Assembly: GCA_965661105.1 (NCBI GenBank)
Contig: CBFICR010000007.1
Location: forward strand, 1-64,000
Direction: 5' to 3'
DNA from: Eutrophocola sp965661105
Lineage (GTDB): Bacteria; Pseudomonadota; Gammaproteobacteria; Pseudomonadales; Pseudohongiellaceae
DNA: 64,000 bases
Part shown: one piece after another, positions 16,107-24,232 of the stretch
Numbering within the stretch: position 1 is the stretch's first letter
Layout of the letters: each line of letters starts with the position of its first letter
The notes under the pieces: model-generated
Databases searched by the model: none
What the model was told of the DNA's origin: nothing
What the model saw: the letters and a program-made list of their open reading frames with translations, nothing else
Translations under genes and position numbers: made by a program

Positions 16107-17681
16107 TTAATCGCCAGTCAGCAAGTTTTTTACCATGGTGATCATGGCTTCACTTTCCAGTCTGTCCGCCCTGCCCCCGGCATTATCGGCAGTGGCCGCA
16201 TCAAGCAGATTTTTCCCCATGTCATCCAAGGCATGTATATCGGCACCATGGTCAACCAGCCATGACACCACTGTCATCCAGTTTTGTTTGGTAGCGGCAA
16301 AGATCGGTGTCTGTCCCTGACGATTGGTCATGGTAGACATCCTGGCAATGCGGGCATTGTGGCTCTGGGTATCGCTAACCCGGCGATTAATATCTGCACC
16401 CGCCGCCAGCAGCAGTTCAAGGACCGGGATCACTGCCTCCTCTCTTCCCGGCTCAAAAGTCCCGCGCAAGGTACTGCGGCGATTACCAAAACCGGCAGCC
16501 GCCATGAACGGTGTAACACCCATCACATTTGGCAGTTCCACATCCGCACCGAATTCCAGCAACAGTTTTACGGCGTCAAGATCATGGGAATTCGCGGCCC
16601 GCAACAATGGTGTTGCTCCGGTGGTGAGCTGGTCATCCACAAAGCGGCCACTGTTACCACCGCGCCCGGGTCGATGAAAATTTAATCGGGCATCAGGATT
16701 GACCCCGGCTTCCAGTAATTGCCGGGCGATATCCAATGCCGTGATACTGGCGCTTGCGCTGTTATCGTTGCCAGCGCGATCTCGCAGAGTGTTCATATCG
16801 ACAGCGATATAAAGCGCAGTACGGCCCCACCAGTCCCACAGATGGGGATTGGCGCCTGACTCCAGCAATAGTTTTGCCGTCTCAAAATGCTGGTTATCAA
16901 TGGCAATCATCAATGGGGTAACTGCGTCTGGTGAAGGTTTATTAATGTCAGCGCCTGCGTCCAGAATCGCTCTCGCACATTCAGTACAGCCGGTACGGGC
17001 AGCATAGAGTAAAGCCGTGAGGCCACCGGTGGGCCGGTACTGAGCCCTGGGTTCCGAGGTAATCTGGCTACCCCAGTCAAAGGCGCTGGCGCGCACACTG
17101 ACATCGGCGCCATGGTCCAGCAACAAGCGCGTCATTTCTCCATGGTTGTTTCCTGCAGCCCACATCAGAGGTGTCTGGCCACGCCACTGCTCAACTACAT
17201 TTACCTCGGCCCCGTAGTTCAGCAGTAATTCAGCCACACCGACTACCCCGGTACGCGCAGCCAGCATGAGAATGGTCTGGCCGTCAGCATTGGCGGCCTC
17301 AGGATCAGCGCCTGCCTGCAGCAGCATATCTACCAGCTCCACGTTACCCACCTTGACCGCTTCAGCCAGAGGACTGGAACCATAATTGTTCATGATATTG
17401 GGATCCGCCTCTCTGGACAGCAGGGCTTCGACGAGAGGAGCATCGACGTTATAGGCTGCCCATAACAAAGCCGTTGAGCCATCACCCTGACGCATATTCA
17501 CATCCGCCCCTACACGAATCATCTCCAGCGCCTGCTCGCGCTCACCTTGCTGAATCAAGTCCGGCAGAGAATCGGCAGCAGAAACGACAAGGGAAAGAGA
17601 CAAGAGGCAAGAGGCAAGAGACAAGCCACCCATCTGCTTCGACATGATTGTTTTAAAAAGTTGAATGACTTTATTTCCCAT
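16107..17681 (-). CDS. Exported ankyrin-repeat protein (cassette 1)
   Basis: 524 residues. The N-terminus carries a hydrophobic signal segment (about residues 18-36) ending in VVSAADS. It is followed by 8-10 ankyrin repeats of the form DG.TALLWAA...LV..LL..GADPN. A conserved insert (SEPRAQYRPTGGLTALLYAARTGCTECA) contains a CxxC pair. It is probably periplasmic and acts by protein binding. It is the third gene of a DUF1592-MBL-ankyrin cassette and is clearly paralogous to the ankyrin protein at 42615-44198. Its signal-peptide coding sequence contains heptanucleotide repeats (17597-17624). Confidence 0.88.
   Translation of the reverse strand: MGNKVIQLFKTIMSKQMGGLSLASCLLSLSLVVSAADSLPDLIQQGEREQALEMIRVGADVNMRQGDGSTALLWAAYNVDAPLVEALLSREADPNIMNNYGSSPLAEAVKVGNVELVDMLLQAGADPEAANADGQTILMLAARTGVVGVAELLLNYGAEVNVVEQWRGQTPLMWAAGNNHGEMTRLLLDHGADVSVRASAFDWGSQITSEPRAQYRPTGGLTALLYAARTGCTECARAILDAGADINKPSPDAVTPLMIAIDNQHFETAKLLLESGANPHLWDWWGRTALYIAVDMNTLRDRAGNDNSASASITALDIARQLLEAGVNPDARLNFHRPGRGGNSGRFVDDQLTTGATPLLRAANSHDLDAVKLLLEFGADVELPNVMGVTPFMAAAGFGNRRSTLRGTFEPGREEAVIPVLELLLAAGADINRRVSDTQSHNARIARMSTMTNRQGQTPIFAATKQNWMTVVSWLVDHGADIHALDDMGKNLLDAATADNAGGRADRLESEAMITMVKNLLTGD
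17597..17624 (-). repeat. Four heptanucleotide repeats inside the ankyrin signal-peptide coding sequence
   Basis: On the minus strand the units are TTGTCTC, TTGCCTC, TTGCCTC and TTGTCTC, in exact register. They encode the hydrophobic core (Leu/Ser/Ala/Cys) of the signal peptide. A gain or loss of one 7-base unit would shift the reading frame. Confidence 0.8.
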
Positions 17682-17712
17682 AATGATTCTCTAACCCTGC
17701 CCCACTATTAGC

Positions 17713-17768
17713 TTTTATCTTTTATCTTTTATCTTTTATCTTGTGACTTGTAACTTGTAACTTGTAAC
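17713..17768. repeat. Eight contiguous heptanucleotide repeats
   Basis: Four exact TTTTATC units (17713-17740) are followed in register by TTGTGAC and three TTGTAAC units (17741-17768). The array fills the gap between the MBL stop (17774) and the ankyrin start (17681) on the minus strand. The TTGNNNC form recurs at 17597 and 24205. Confidence 0.9.
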
Positions 17769-17773
17769 TGTTT

Positions 17774-18715
17774 TTAAACAATATTAGGCTCAAGCTTATT
17801 ATGATGCGCCCACAATCCCTTATGTGCGTCATACAAAAACCTGTAGGGATCATCAAAGCGTCTTGGCAAGTTATCCATCACGCCACTGGCCAGAGAATCC
17901 TGCGCATCAAATCCCATGCGAATTTGATCAACCAGGGTGTCGTACATAAACTGCATAAGGTCACGCTCTGATTCAACATAGGCTCTGCTTACCGCAGCGG
18001 AGCCATAGGACGGCACAAATTGGGTTTCTGCATTACTGATATCCAGAAGAAGATTTAAAGCATCCACCCTGCCACCAATCCAGCCACCACTGAACCAGTC
18101 AAAACCGGGGTCAATACCCGGAGAAATCACATCGCCGGCAGCGATGACATTGGCATTATTGAAGTGAACATAAATATCACCATCGGTATGGGCCAGTTCC
18201 AGATAACCATAGCTGATTTTTTCATTGCCATCATTTAACTCGCCCTGGGTATAAAAAGTACTCCCGGGATGGGCAGCTACCGGCATCGCGGGCTGGTACC
18301 TGTCCTCTTCAAAAAGATAATAGTCTGTGGCCAGGTGGAGCCTGGTTTTCTCGTGGGCAATGATGTTCGCACCCTGACCACCAAAATAGGTATTACCACC
18401 CACCTGATCGAGATGCCAATGGCTATTAAACAAAGTCTTCACCCTGGCGCCCGCAGCAAAGCTGCCGAGTATCTCCTGCAATGACCCGGTGGCATTCATG
18501 GCGCCACTGTCTACCAGGATAAGACCATCATCGGCCTGGAATACCAGTACATTTCCACCAACACCATTGATCACCGACAAGCTGTCGCCTAGCGGTGTTA
18601 CAGCGTAGGCCAGGGCAGCATTTGATATTCCGGGCAACGCCAGGGCGCCAAGCGCGGTTACCGTTCTGGTCATAAAAGCGCGGCGCATGGAATTGCAAAA
18701 ATGTTTTCCAGACAT
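17774..18715 (-). CDS. Exported MBL-fold hydrolase with HxHxDQ motif (cassette 1)
   Basis: 313 residues. The N-terminal region (MRRAFMTRTVTALGALALPG, then SNAALA) is a Tat-like signal. The zinc loop reads HWHLDQVGGN, so the usual HxHxDH lacks its last His. The second half has AHTDGDIYVHF, then AAGDV, giving the later His and Asp ligands. It is a periplasmic hydrolase resembling MBL proteins found beside quinoprotein or cytochrome modules. It follows the DUF1592 gene by 3 bases and precedes the ankyrin gene. It is paralogous to the protein at 41594-42583, which shares the HxHxDQ change and the ending DPYRFLYD..KGLWAH. Substrate unknown. Confidence 0.85.
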   Translation of the reverse strand: MSGKHFCNSMRRAFMTRTVTALGALALPGISNAALAYAVTPLGDSLSVINGVGGNVLVFQADDGLILVDSGAMNATGSLQEILGSFAAGARVKTLFNSHWHLDQVGGNTYFGGQGANIIAHEKTRLHLATDYYLFEEDRYQPAMPVAAHPGSTFYTQGELNDGNEKISYGYLELAHTDGDIYVHFNNANVIAAGDVISPGIDPGFDWFSGGWIGGRVDALNLLLDISNAETQFVPSYGSAAVSRAYVESERDLMQFMYDTLVDQIRMGFDAQDSLASGVMDNLPRRFDDPYRFLYDAHKGLWAHHNKLEPNIV

Positions 18716-18718
18716 AAT

Positions 18719-21193
18719 TTACTCCCCGCTCACGACTGCAACCTGGGTTGCATTTTCAGCTTCATCATGGGGCAGTGCCTGCAGTCGAAAAGCATCACTG
18801 TTCACAATGCCCATCACCAGAGAAGAAAGATTGTAGTCTTCATTCGCTGCGTTACGAACAATGGCGCGCACCTGGGGCATATCGAAATATTCAAGCTCAC
18901 GGTTAATGGCATACATCATCAGTTTTTCAGTAATCGCCTGGGCAAATTGTGCCGGCCTGCTGGCCAGCTCATTACGCAGTTCGATGACCCCATTAATAGC
19001 CTTGCCATTGGGCATCACAGTCCTTGCATCTATGGGCGCATCAGCAAGACTGTCAATGTCGCGCCACTGACCTGTGACACTGAAATTTTCCAGGGCCAGA
19101 CCAATAGGATCGATAACCCCGTGACACTGATTGCAGCCCGGCTTTGATCTATGTTGCTCAAGACGGGCACGTACCGTTGTTGGTTTCTGGCCTGCCGGCA
19201 CGGACAGATCAGTCTCAACATTCGGGGGCGGTGGTGCTGGCGGAGTCCCCATGAGTTTCTCCAGCACCCAGGCGCCACGCAGTACCGGAGAAGTTCTGTC
19301 GCCGTATGAGGTTCTTAACAGGGCCGCTCCTTTTCCGAGAATTCCAAAACGCCTTTCATCAGTCAGGGTGACTTTCCTGAACTGACCGCCATGGACATCT
19401 TCGATGCCATAGTGACGGGCCAGCGGCTCATTCAGAAAAGTGTAATCTGCCTGTAACAATTCAATTACCGGACGATCTTCCAGCAGCACACTGGATAAAA
19501 ACAGAGTAAGTTCACGAGTGAAATAATCATACATCTGCTCATCAAAACCCGGGAACAGGGATGGATCCGGTTCAATTACCGTCAACTCATCCAGGTTCAG
19601 CCATTTAAGAGCAAAACTATTGACCAGATGCTGCGCTCGGGAATCCGCCAGCATACGAGAGACCTGGGCAGCTATGGCCTCTTCGTTAGCAAGTTCACCT
19701 GCCTGTGCCAGCTCCAGCAACGTTGTATCCGGCCCCTGACCCCAGAGGAAAAAGGACAATCTGGATGCCAGCTCCAGATCATTCAGCGCAAAGACCCTGG
19801 CCTCACCAATATCACGCATGGGTGAGATTCCCCGATAAAGAAAATCCGGACTGGCAAGGATGGCCGCGATCATTTGCTCAACCCCTTCGTCAAAACCACC
19901 GGGACCTTCACGTCCCATTTCAAAAAACGGCAGCAACAGGTCCAGATCATCCCGGGTAATCGGCCGGCGATAGGCACGATGGGCCAGTTGCTCTGCTATA
20001 CGGGTAGCGCAGGGTATTTCCTGGGCCACAGTTTCCGGCTGGCAAACAAAAATCTTTGCTCTGCTTTCGGTCATGGAAACCCCACTGGCATTATAGGGCC
20101 CAATAATTTCGATACCGTCCAGCAGTCTTGGCACACGCAGCGAGCCGGTGAACGCAAAGCCTCCATAGGGAGTAAAGCCACCAATCAGTTCGTCGGTCTC
20201 AACACGGGCACGCTCAATAAAGGTGACAACAATTTCATGCACCCCGGCCTTCACATCCAGCGGAATATCCTTGAAGCGCTCCATAATAAGATTACTGGCC
20301 GGAGCACCGCCCTTGTTAACCAGGGCAAAATCCTCAGGTCCGCCGATATTTTCCCTGAACACTTCAATACCGCCCACCAGCACAACCAGTGTCTGTCGGG
20401 TTTCTATGGAGCGTGGATAAAGGCCCACATCAAGGTCGAGAATATTAAGACGGTATTCGCCATCAGCAGGAAAATTGTGAGTAACCTTGATGCCGCCACG
20501 CGTCCCCAGAGGAAAGCCTTCCTCATAAGTATCCTGGTCACCACTGACCACCTGATAATAGACATTGGCGACCTTGGGTACCGGTTGCCCAACTGCCATT
20601 TTGGATACCGCCCTGGCCACATTGATATATTGTTCAAGAAATGAAGGAGACACACTCAAGGCAGCGGCAATATTATCGAAACCATCTACCTCGATATCCA
20701 TGGGCAGATAATCCGCAGCATCGATTTCAATACCCAGTAATTCCTTTACGGCAATGGCATATTCTGTCCGGTTCAGTCGCTGCACCGGGACATGCCCTGC
20801 CATGACATCCTGGTTAAGACTGATAGCCTCATCGAGATTGTCTTCCATCCAGCTAACAAAGCCGTCGATTACTTCCTGATCTGGCTGATCACTGCCAGGG
20901 GGAGGCATCAGGCGCCCGCGCAGTTTGCGCACCGCAGACTCCCAGACCGGAGCTTCTGCTGAAACGTTATCCAGGGACATCAGGTCAAAGGCGACGCTGC
21001 CAGCCCAGTCTTCACTGTTGTGACAATCACTGCAGTAAGTGTTTAGCAGGCTCTCATGCTGTATGGATAGCAGCGCTGAATCAGAATCTGAATCAGAACC
21101 TGAATCAGAGTTCGCTGATTGCTGCGCTAGTCCTTGAGATAAAAGGCCAAGCCAGAGCATTAATAGTAGTGTCGTTCGTCTCATATGAATCAA
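18719..21193 (-). CDS. DUF1592-family multidomain cytochrome (cassette 1)
   Basis: 824 residues. A Sec signal peptide is followed by a Ser/Asp-rich stretch and the haem motif CSDCH, with MPPPGSDQ downstream as probable axial-Met region (PSD-type cytochrome c). The domains DUF1587, DUF1595, DUF1592, DUF1588 and DUF1585 follow in the usual order. DUF1588 holds a second haem-like motif, CNQCHGVIDPIGLALENF, near residues 690-710. The family is typical of planctomycetes and some proteobacteria; it is thought to be periplasmic redox machinery, without a settled reaction. It leads the minus-strand cassette. The paralogue at 37776-40229 shares the same architecture. Confidence 0.9.
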   Translation of the reverse strand: MIHMRRTTLLLMLWLGLLSQGLAQQSANSDSGSDSDSDSALLSIQHESLLNTYCSDCHNSEDWAGSVAFDLMSLDNVSAEAPVWESAVRKLRGRLMPPPGSDQPDQEVIDGFVSWMEDNLDEAISLNQDVMAGHVPVQRLNRTEYAIAVKELLGIEIDAADYLPMDIEVDGFDNIAAALSVSPSFLEQYINVARAVSKMAVGQPVPKVANVYYQVVSGDQDTYEEGFPLGTRGGIKVTHNFPADGEYRLNILDLDVGLYPRSIETRQTLVVLVGGIEVFRENIGGPEDFALVNKGGAPASNLIMERFKDIPLDVKAGVHEIVVTFIERARVETDELIGGFTPYGGFAFTGSLRVPRLLDGIEIIGPYNASGVSMTESRAKIFVCQPETVAQEIPCATRIAEQLAHRAYRRPITRDDLDLLLPFFEMGREGPGGFDEGVEQMIAAILASPDFLYRGISPMRDIGEARVFALNDLELASRLSFFLWGQGPDTTLLELAQAGELANEEAIAAQVSRMLADSRAQHLVNSFALKWLNLDELTVIEPDPSLFPGFDEQMYDYFTRELTLFLSSVLLEDRPVIELLQADYTFLNEPLARHYGIEDVHGGQFRKVTLTDERRFGILGKGAALLRTSYGDRTSPVLRGAWVLEKLMGTPPAPPPPNVETDLSVPAGQKPTTVRARLEQHRSKPGCNQCHGVIDPIGLALENFSVTGQWRDIDSLADAPIDARTVMPNGKAINGVIELRNELASRPAQFAQAITEKLMMYAINRELEYFDMPQVRAIVRNAANEDYNLSSLVMGIVNSDAFRLQALPHDEAENATQVAVVSGE

Positions 21194-21524
21194 TTAACCT
21201 GTAAAAAACGGATGGTTGCTGCAGTCATACCTGTATTCAGGATTCTAGCAAAAGGGGAAGCAATATACTTGTCCCGGGCCATCAGGATAGCTGAATGCAC
21301 TTTCCCTAACCTAAAGGATTAGTCCAGTGCACTGGGACCAACTATTCACCAGCCGGCTGGCGTGGAATTACCAGCGGGCGGGGAGAACGTGCTGTACAAG
21401 CCGACAAGCCTTCTACATAATTGAAAAATTCTTAGCAGAATTAACATCTTGCAATCAGATTTCAGATAATCCCAATTACAGATATGCAGGACAGTTAACG
21501 CGTTATTCCAACAGGGGAAGGCTC
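21194..21524. other. Divergent intergenic region with a 12-bp palindrome
   Basis: About 330 bases separate the DUF1592 gene from the plus-strand membrane-protein gene. The only structure I see is CCAGTGCACTGG at 21324-21335, a perfect palindrome that could be an operator. The plus frame is open from 21327 but reads as non-membrane, low-quality sequence there, so I do not count it as coding. Confidence 0.5.
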
Positions 21525-22193
21525 TTGATCAAAGCGCCACATCAACAAAGATTACTGTTTTACTGCCTCGCAGCGGCCCTCCCTCTTTTTCTTGTCGCCT
21601 CCCTTTTTAACTACAGCCTGCTCATGGGAGAGGAACATTATCTGTTTGGCATCAACCTGGAAATTCTGGGTTACCTTATTCAGGCAGAATTCCTGGCCGT
21701 GGCAAGTGGCATCCTGATTCTGATTCCGCTGCTGGTGCAGTCAACAGTGAAATATATCCGCTGGTTTTTGTTTGGCGTTTTTATCTGCATCGCACTGGGT
21801 TTCGCCTGGCTCGCCTACGAAATAGATGGTAGCGCAGGCATGCTGTTTTATGCTTTGCTGATTTTTGTCTCCTATGGCGGGGGAACCTTGCTGGTTTTTG
21901 ACTGGTATGCCGGCGCAACGCGAACTTTTTTATCGTTGCTGCGCTGGTCCATGGGCATTTTTATCTATGTCACCCTGCAGTTATCATTCAACCTTGAAAG
22001 CGATATCAGTATCTGGAAAAACACACGTACCGTGATTCCTTTTGGCGCCTCCTTCTTTTATATTCTCAGTGTACTGGAGCTCATCCTTTACACGCCATTG
22101 ACCTACTATCTTGAGAGGAAACATAATCAGGACAGGCTATTGAGCAAGGGTATTAACCGGATGCTGGATGCGCAAATGAAGACAGAAACATAA
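21525..22193 (+). CDS. Polytopic membrane protein of unknown function
   Basis: About 222 residues from TTG 21525, chosen because AGGGG lies 7 bases upstream and the hydrophobic region starts soon after. The frame is open from an ATG at 21327, but those 66 residues look unlike a protein N-terminus. Six hydrophobic segments follow (LLFYCLAAALPLFLVASLF and later ones) and a short charged tail ends the protein. No family recognised. It is first in a plus-strand run with a RidA-like gene 45 bases downstream, which may simply be co-transcription. Confidence 0.65.
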   Translation: MIKAPHQQRLLFYCLAAALPLFLVASLFNYSLLMGEEHYLFGINLEILGYLIQAEFLAVASGILILIPLLVQSTVKYIRWFLFGVFICIALGFAWLAYEIDGSAGMLFYALLIFVSYGGGTLLVFDWYAGATRTFLSLLRWSMGIFIYVTLQLSFNLESDISIWKNTRTVIPFGASFFYILSVLELILYTPLTYYLERKHNQDRLLSKGINRMLDAQMKTET

Positions 22194-22238
22194 AATCCTG
22201 ACCCGTTCAGCCCCATTCAAAAAAACAAGGCAATTACT

Positions 22239-22634
22239 ATGAAACGAGAAATTATCAATCCCTGGACCTGGCAGGAAGCGCTGGGCTTTGTCCATGGCAA
22301 TAAAGTCAGCAATGCAGAAGCCACTTTTTTTCTGGCGGGCCAGACGTCCTGCGATGAAAATGGCAATACTCTTTTCCCTGGCGACATGGCCAAACAGATT
22401 GACCAGGTACTGAACAACATCGCTATTATTCTCGAACAGGGAGGTATGGATTTTACCCATGTCGTACGACTGAATATTTATACCGTAGACATGGATAAAA
22501 TGATGCAGGCTCATGATCATATGACCAGCAACCTGAAGCAACGTGGCTGTCAGCATACCGGCTGTCTGCTCGGCGTTACCGCTCTTGCCTCTCCCGGCGC
22601 CCTTGTGGAAATAGAAGTCACCGCGGCAAAGTAA
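22239..22634 (+). CDS. RidA/YjgF-family protein
   Basis: 131 residues, family length. The core pattern is present: FFLAGQTSCDENGN, HVVRLNIYTVDM and the closing GALVEIEVTA. The Arg that in true RidA enamine/imine deaminases binds the substrate carboxylate (usually in an R.AV.V segment before the LP motif) is not seen; the segment reads GCQHTGCLLGV. It may therefore be one of the non-deaminase YjgF subfamilies. Cytoplasmic, with no amino-acid gene nearby to suggest a partner. Confidence 0.85.
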   Translation: MKREIINPWTWQEALGFVHGNKVSNAEATFFLAGQTSCDENGNTLFPGDMAKQIDQVLNNIAIILEQGGMDFTHVVRLNIYTVDMDKMMQAHDHMTSNLKQRGCQHTGCLLGVTALASPGALVEIEVTAAK

Positions 22635-22685
22635 TTTACAGCAGCAAAGCGCCACACTATTTATTAATCAAAGAATCACCTCTTG

Positions 22686-23894
22686 ATGGCTGATCGTACT
22701 TTTATTTTCTACCTGTCTGCCAGGGTATTGATTGCCGTGTGCAGCAGCATGCTATCCGTTGCGATTGGCTATCATATATACCTGCTTACCGGTAATCCGT
22801 TTGATCTGGCTCTGGTAGGCCTGATGCAGATACTGCCAATGATCCTGCTGTTCATTTTTAGTGGCTGGGCAGTGGATCACTTCCCGCGCAAAAAAATTCT
22901 CATTAGCTGCGCCTTTGTAGAGGCACTTGTCTACATTGGCCTCGCCATAAGCATGAATGGTGATGAGCTTAATCGAAGTGTTATCTTTTCCTTAATTTTC
23001 CTGCATGGATGTGCGCGAGCGTTCTACTCCCCTGCCTCGCAAGCCATCCTGCCGAACATTGTCAGCAGTGAATACTTATCCCGGGCTGTCGCTATTACCA
23101 GCTCAGTCTGGACTACGGCACAAACCATAGGCCCCTTTGCTGCCGGCCTGCTGATTGCCCTGATTGATTTCAAGACCTATTGGGCGCTGGTCGCCTTATC
23201 CACGTCCGGCGCCTGCATGTTTATTCTGCTACCCACACTGCCCGTCAGCAAACCACTGGGGCGAGGCCTGAAACCGCTGTTGAATGGCATCCGCTATGTG
23301 ATGGCTGATCCCATCGTCCTGCCAAGTATTTCACTTGACCTGCTGATCGTTTTTCTTGGCAGTGTGATGGCGCTGCTGCCGGTATATACCATTGATGTGC
23401 TGAAAGTTGGGCCGGAAACACTGGGATTGTTGCGCGCTATGCCAGCCCTGGGAGGCGTAATGATGGGATTGCTGATGGCAAAATTGCCGCCCATGCGTAA
23501 TGCCGGAAAACTGCTGTTTATCTCACTGGCTATATTTGCCGCTTCGGTCCTTGCCTTCGCCCTGTCGTCAACGCTCTGGATTAGCCTGGTGGCGTTGTGG
23601 GTCTATGGGGCATCGGATATGGTAAGCGTCAATATTCGTACTACCCTTATCCAGTTTGCTACTCCGGATGAATTGCGTGGCAGGGTCAGCGCTGTAAACA
23701 TGCTGTTTATCGGCGTATCAAATGAAATGGGTGACTTCAGGGCTGGTTCCATTGCTGCTGTATTTGGGCCGGTAACAACAGTATTGGCCGGGGCCGGCAT
23801 GGCCTTTGTGGTTGCACTTGGCGGCTACATGGTTTTTCCAAAACTGCGCCAGCTGGATAAACTTACCGATGCAGAAATCAAACAGGCACGTTGA
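22686..23894 (+). CDS. MFS exporter, DHA3/enterobactin-exporter-like
   Basis: 402 residues with about 12 membrane helices. Motif A appears as GWAVDHFPRKKIL after helix 2, and SQAILPNIV with RAVAITSS lies in helix 4-5, as in EntS-like drug or siderophore exporters. A TTG three bases upstream (22683) could also start it; I prefer ATG 22686. A proton-driven exporter in the inner membrane is likely, substrate unknown. It lies in a plus-strand run and is followed by the acylphosphatase gene after 7 bases. Confidence 0.82.
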   Translation: MADRTFIFYLSARVLIAVCSSMLSVAIGYHIYLLTGNPFDLALVGLMQILPMILLFIFSGWAVDHFPRKKILISCAFVEALVYIGLAISMNGDELNRSVIFSLIFLHGCARAFYSPASQAILPNIVSSEYLSRAVAITSSVWTTAQTIGPFAAGLLIALIDFKTYWALVALSTSGACMFILLPTLPVSKPLGRGLKPLLNGIRYVMADPIVLPSISLDLLIVFLGSVMALLPVYTIDVLKVGPETLGLLRAMPALGGVMMGLLMAKLPPMRNAGKLLFISLAIFAASVLAFALSSTLWISLVALWVYGASDMVSVNIRTTLIQFATPDELRGRVSAVNMLFIGVSNEMGDFRAGSIAAVFGPVTTVLAGAGMAFVVALGGYMVFPKLRQLDKLTDAEIKQAR

Positions 23895-23901
23895 ACAAAT
23901 A

Positions 23902-24171
23902 ATGAAACATATCAATGTCACTGTCTGCGGCACAGTCCAGGGAGTGTATTTCAGAGCCTCCACCAAAGAGGTTGCGGATAGTCTGGGTATAAACGGCTTT
24001 GTAAAAAACCAGTCCGATGGCAGTGTCTATCTTGAAGCAGAAGCTAATGAAGACACGCTTGAGTTATTTTTGACCTGGTTGAAAATTGGCCCCGCTACAG
24101 CTCGGGTAGATAACCTGAAAATTGAAGACAGCGATTGTAAATATTTTGAAGGATTTATTATAAGCCATTAA
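23902..24171 (+). CDS. acyP: Acylphosphatase
   Basis: 89 residues from ATG 23902, the normal length for the family; the frame is open further upstream but overlaps the MFS gene. The catalytic motifs are intact: the phosphate-binding loop GTVQGVYFRAST with its Arg, and GFVKNQSDGSV with the catalytic Asn. It hydrolyses acyl phosphates such as carbamoyl or 1,3-bisphosphoglycerate in the cytoplasm. It probably shares a transcript with the MFS exporter. The downstream gene is convergent. Confidence 0.95.
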   Translation: MKHINVTVCGTVQGVYFRASTKEVADSLGINGFVKNQSDGSVYLEAEANEDTLELFLTWLKIGPATARVDNLKIEDSDCKYFEGFIISH

Positions 24172-24204
24172 ACAAACACCAGCATTACCGACTCGACGTT
24201 TTGC

Positions 24205-24232
24205 TTGAGACTTGCAACTTGTAACTTGCGAC
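24205..24232. repeat. Four degenerate TTGNNNC heptanucleotide repeats
   Basis: TTGAGAC, TTGCAAC, TTGTAAC and TTGCGAC stand in register and touch the stop codon of the minus-strand gene ending at 24232. The unit matches that at 17741-17768, 6.5 kb away. Confidence 0.8.

Noticed and set aside
17713..17768. Repeat array as a possible CRISPR
   Set aside because: Units are 7 bases with no spacers, so it is a microsatellite, not a CRISPR array.
19874..20644. A 256-residue open frame antisense to the DUF1592 gene
   Set aside because: It lies wholly opposite a well-supported cytochrome gene, has no signal, motif or domain, and is explained by the codon bias of the other strand.
21327..21524. N-terminal extension of the membrane protein gene from ATG 21327
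   Set aside because: The extra 66 residues have no protein-like character or ribosome site; a TTG with AGGGG upstream gives a better start.
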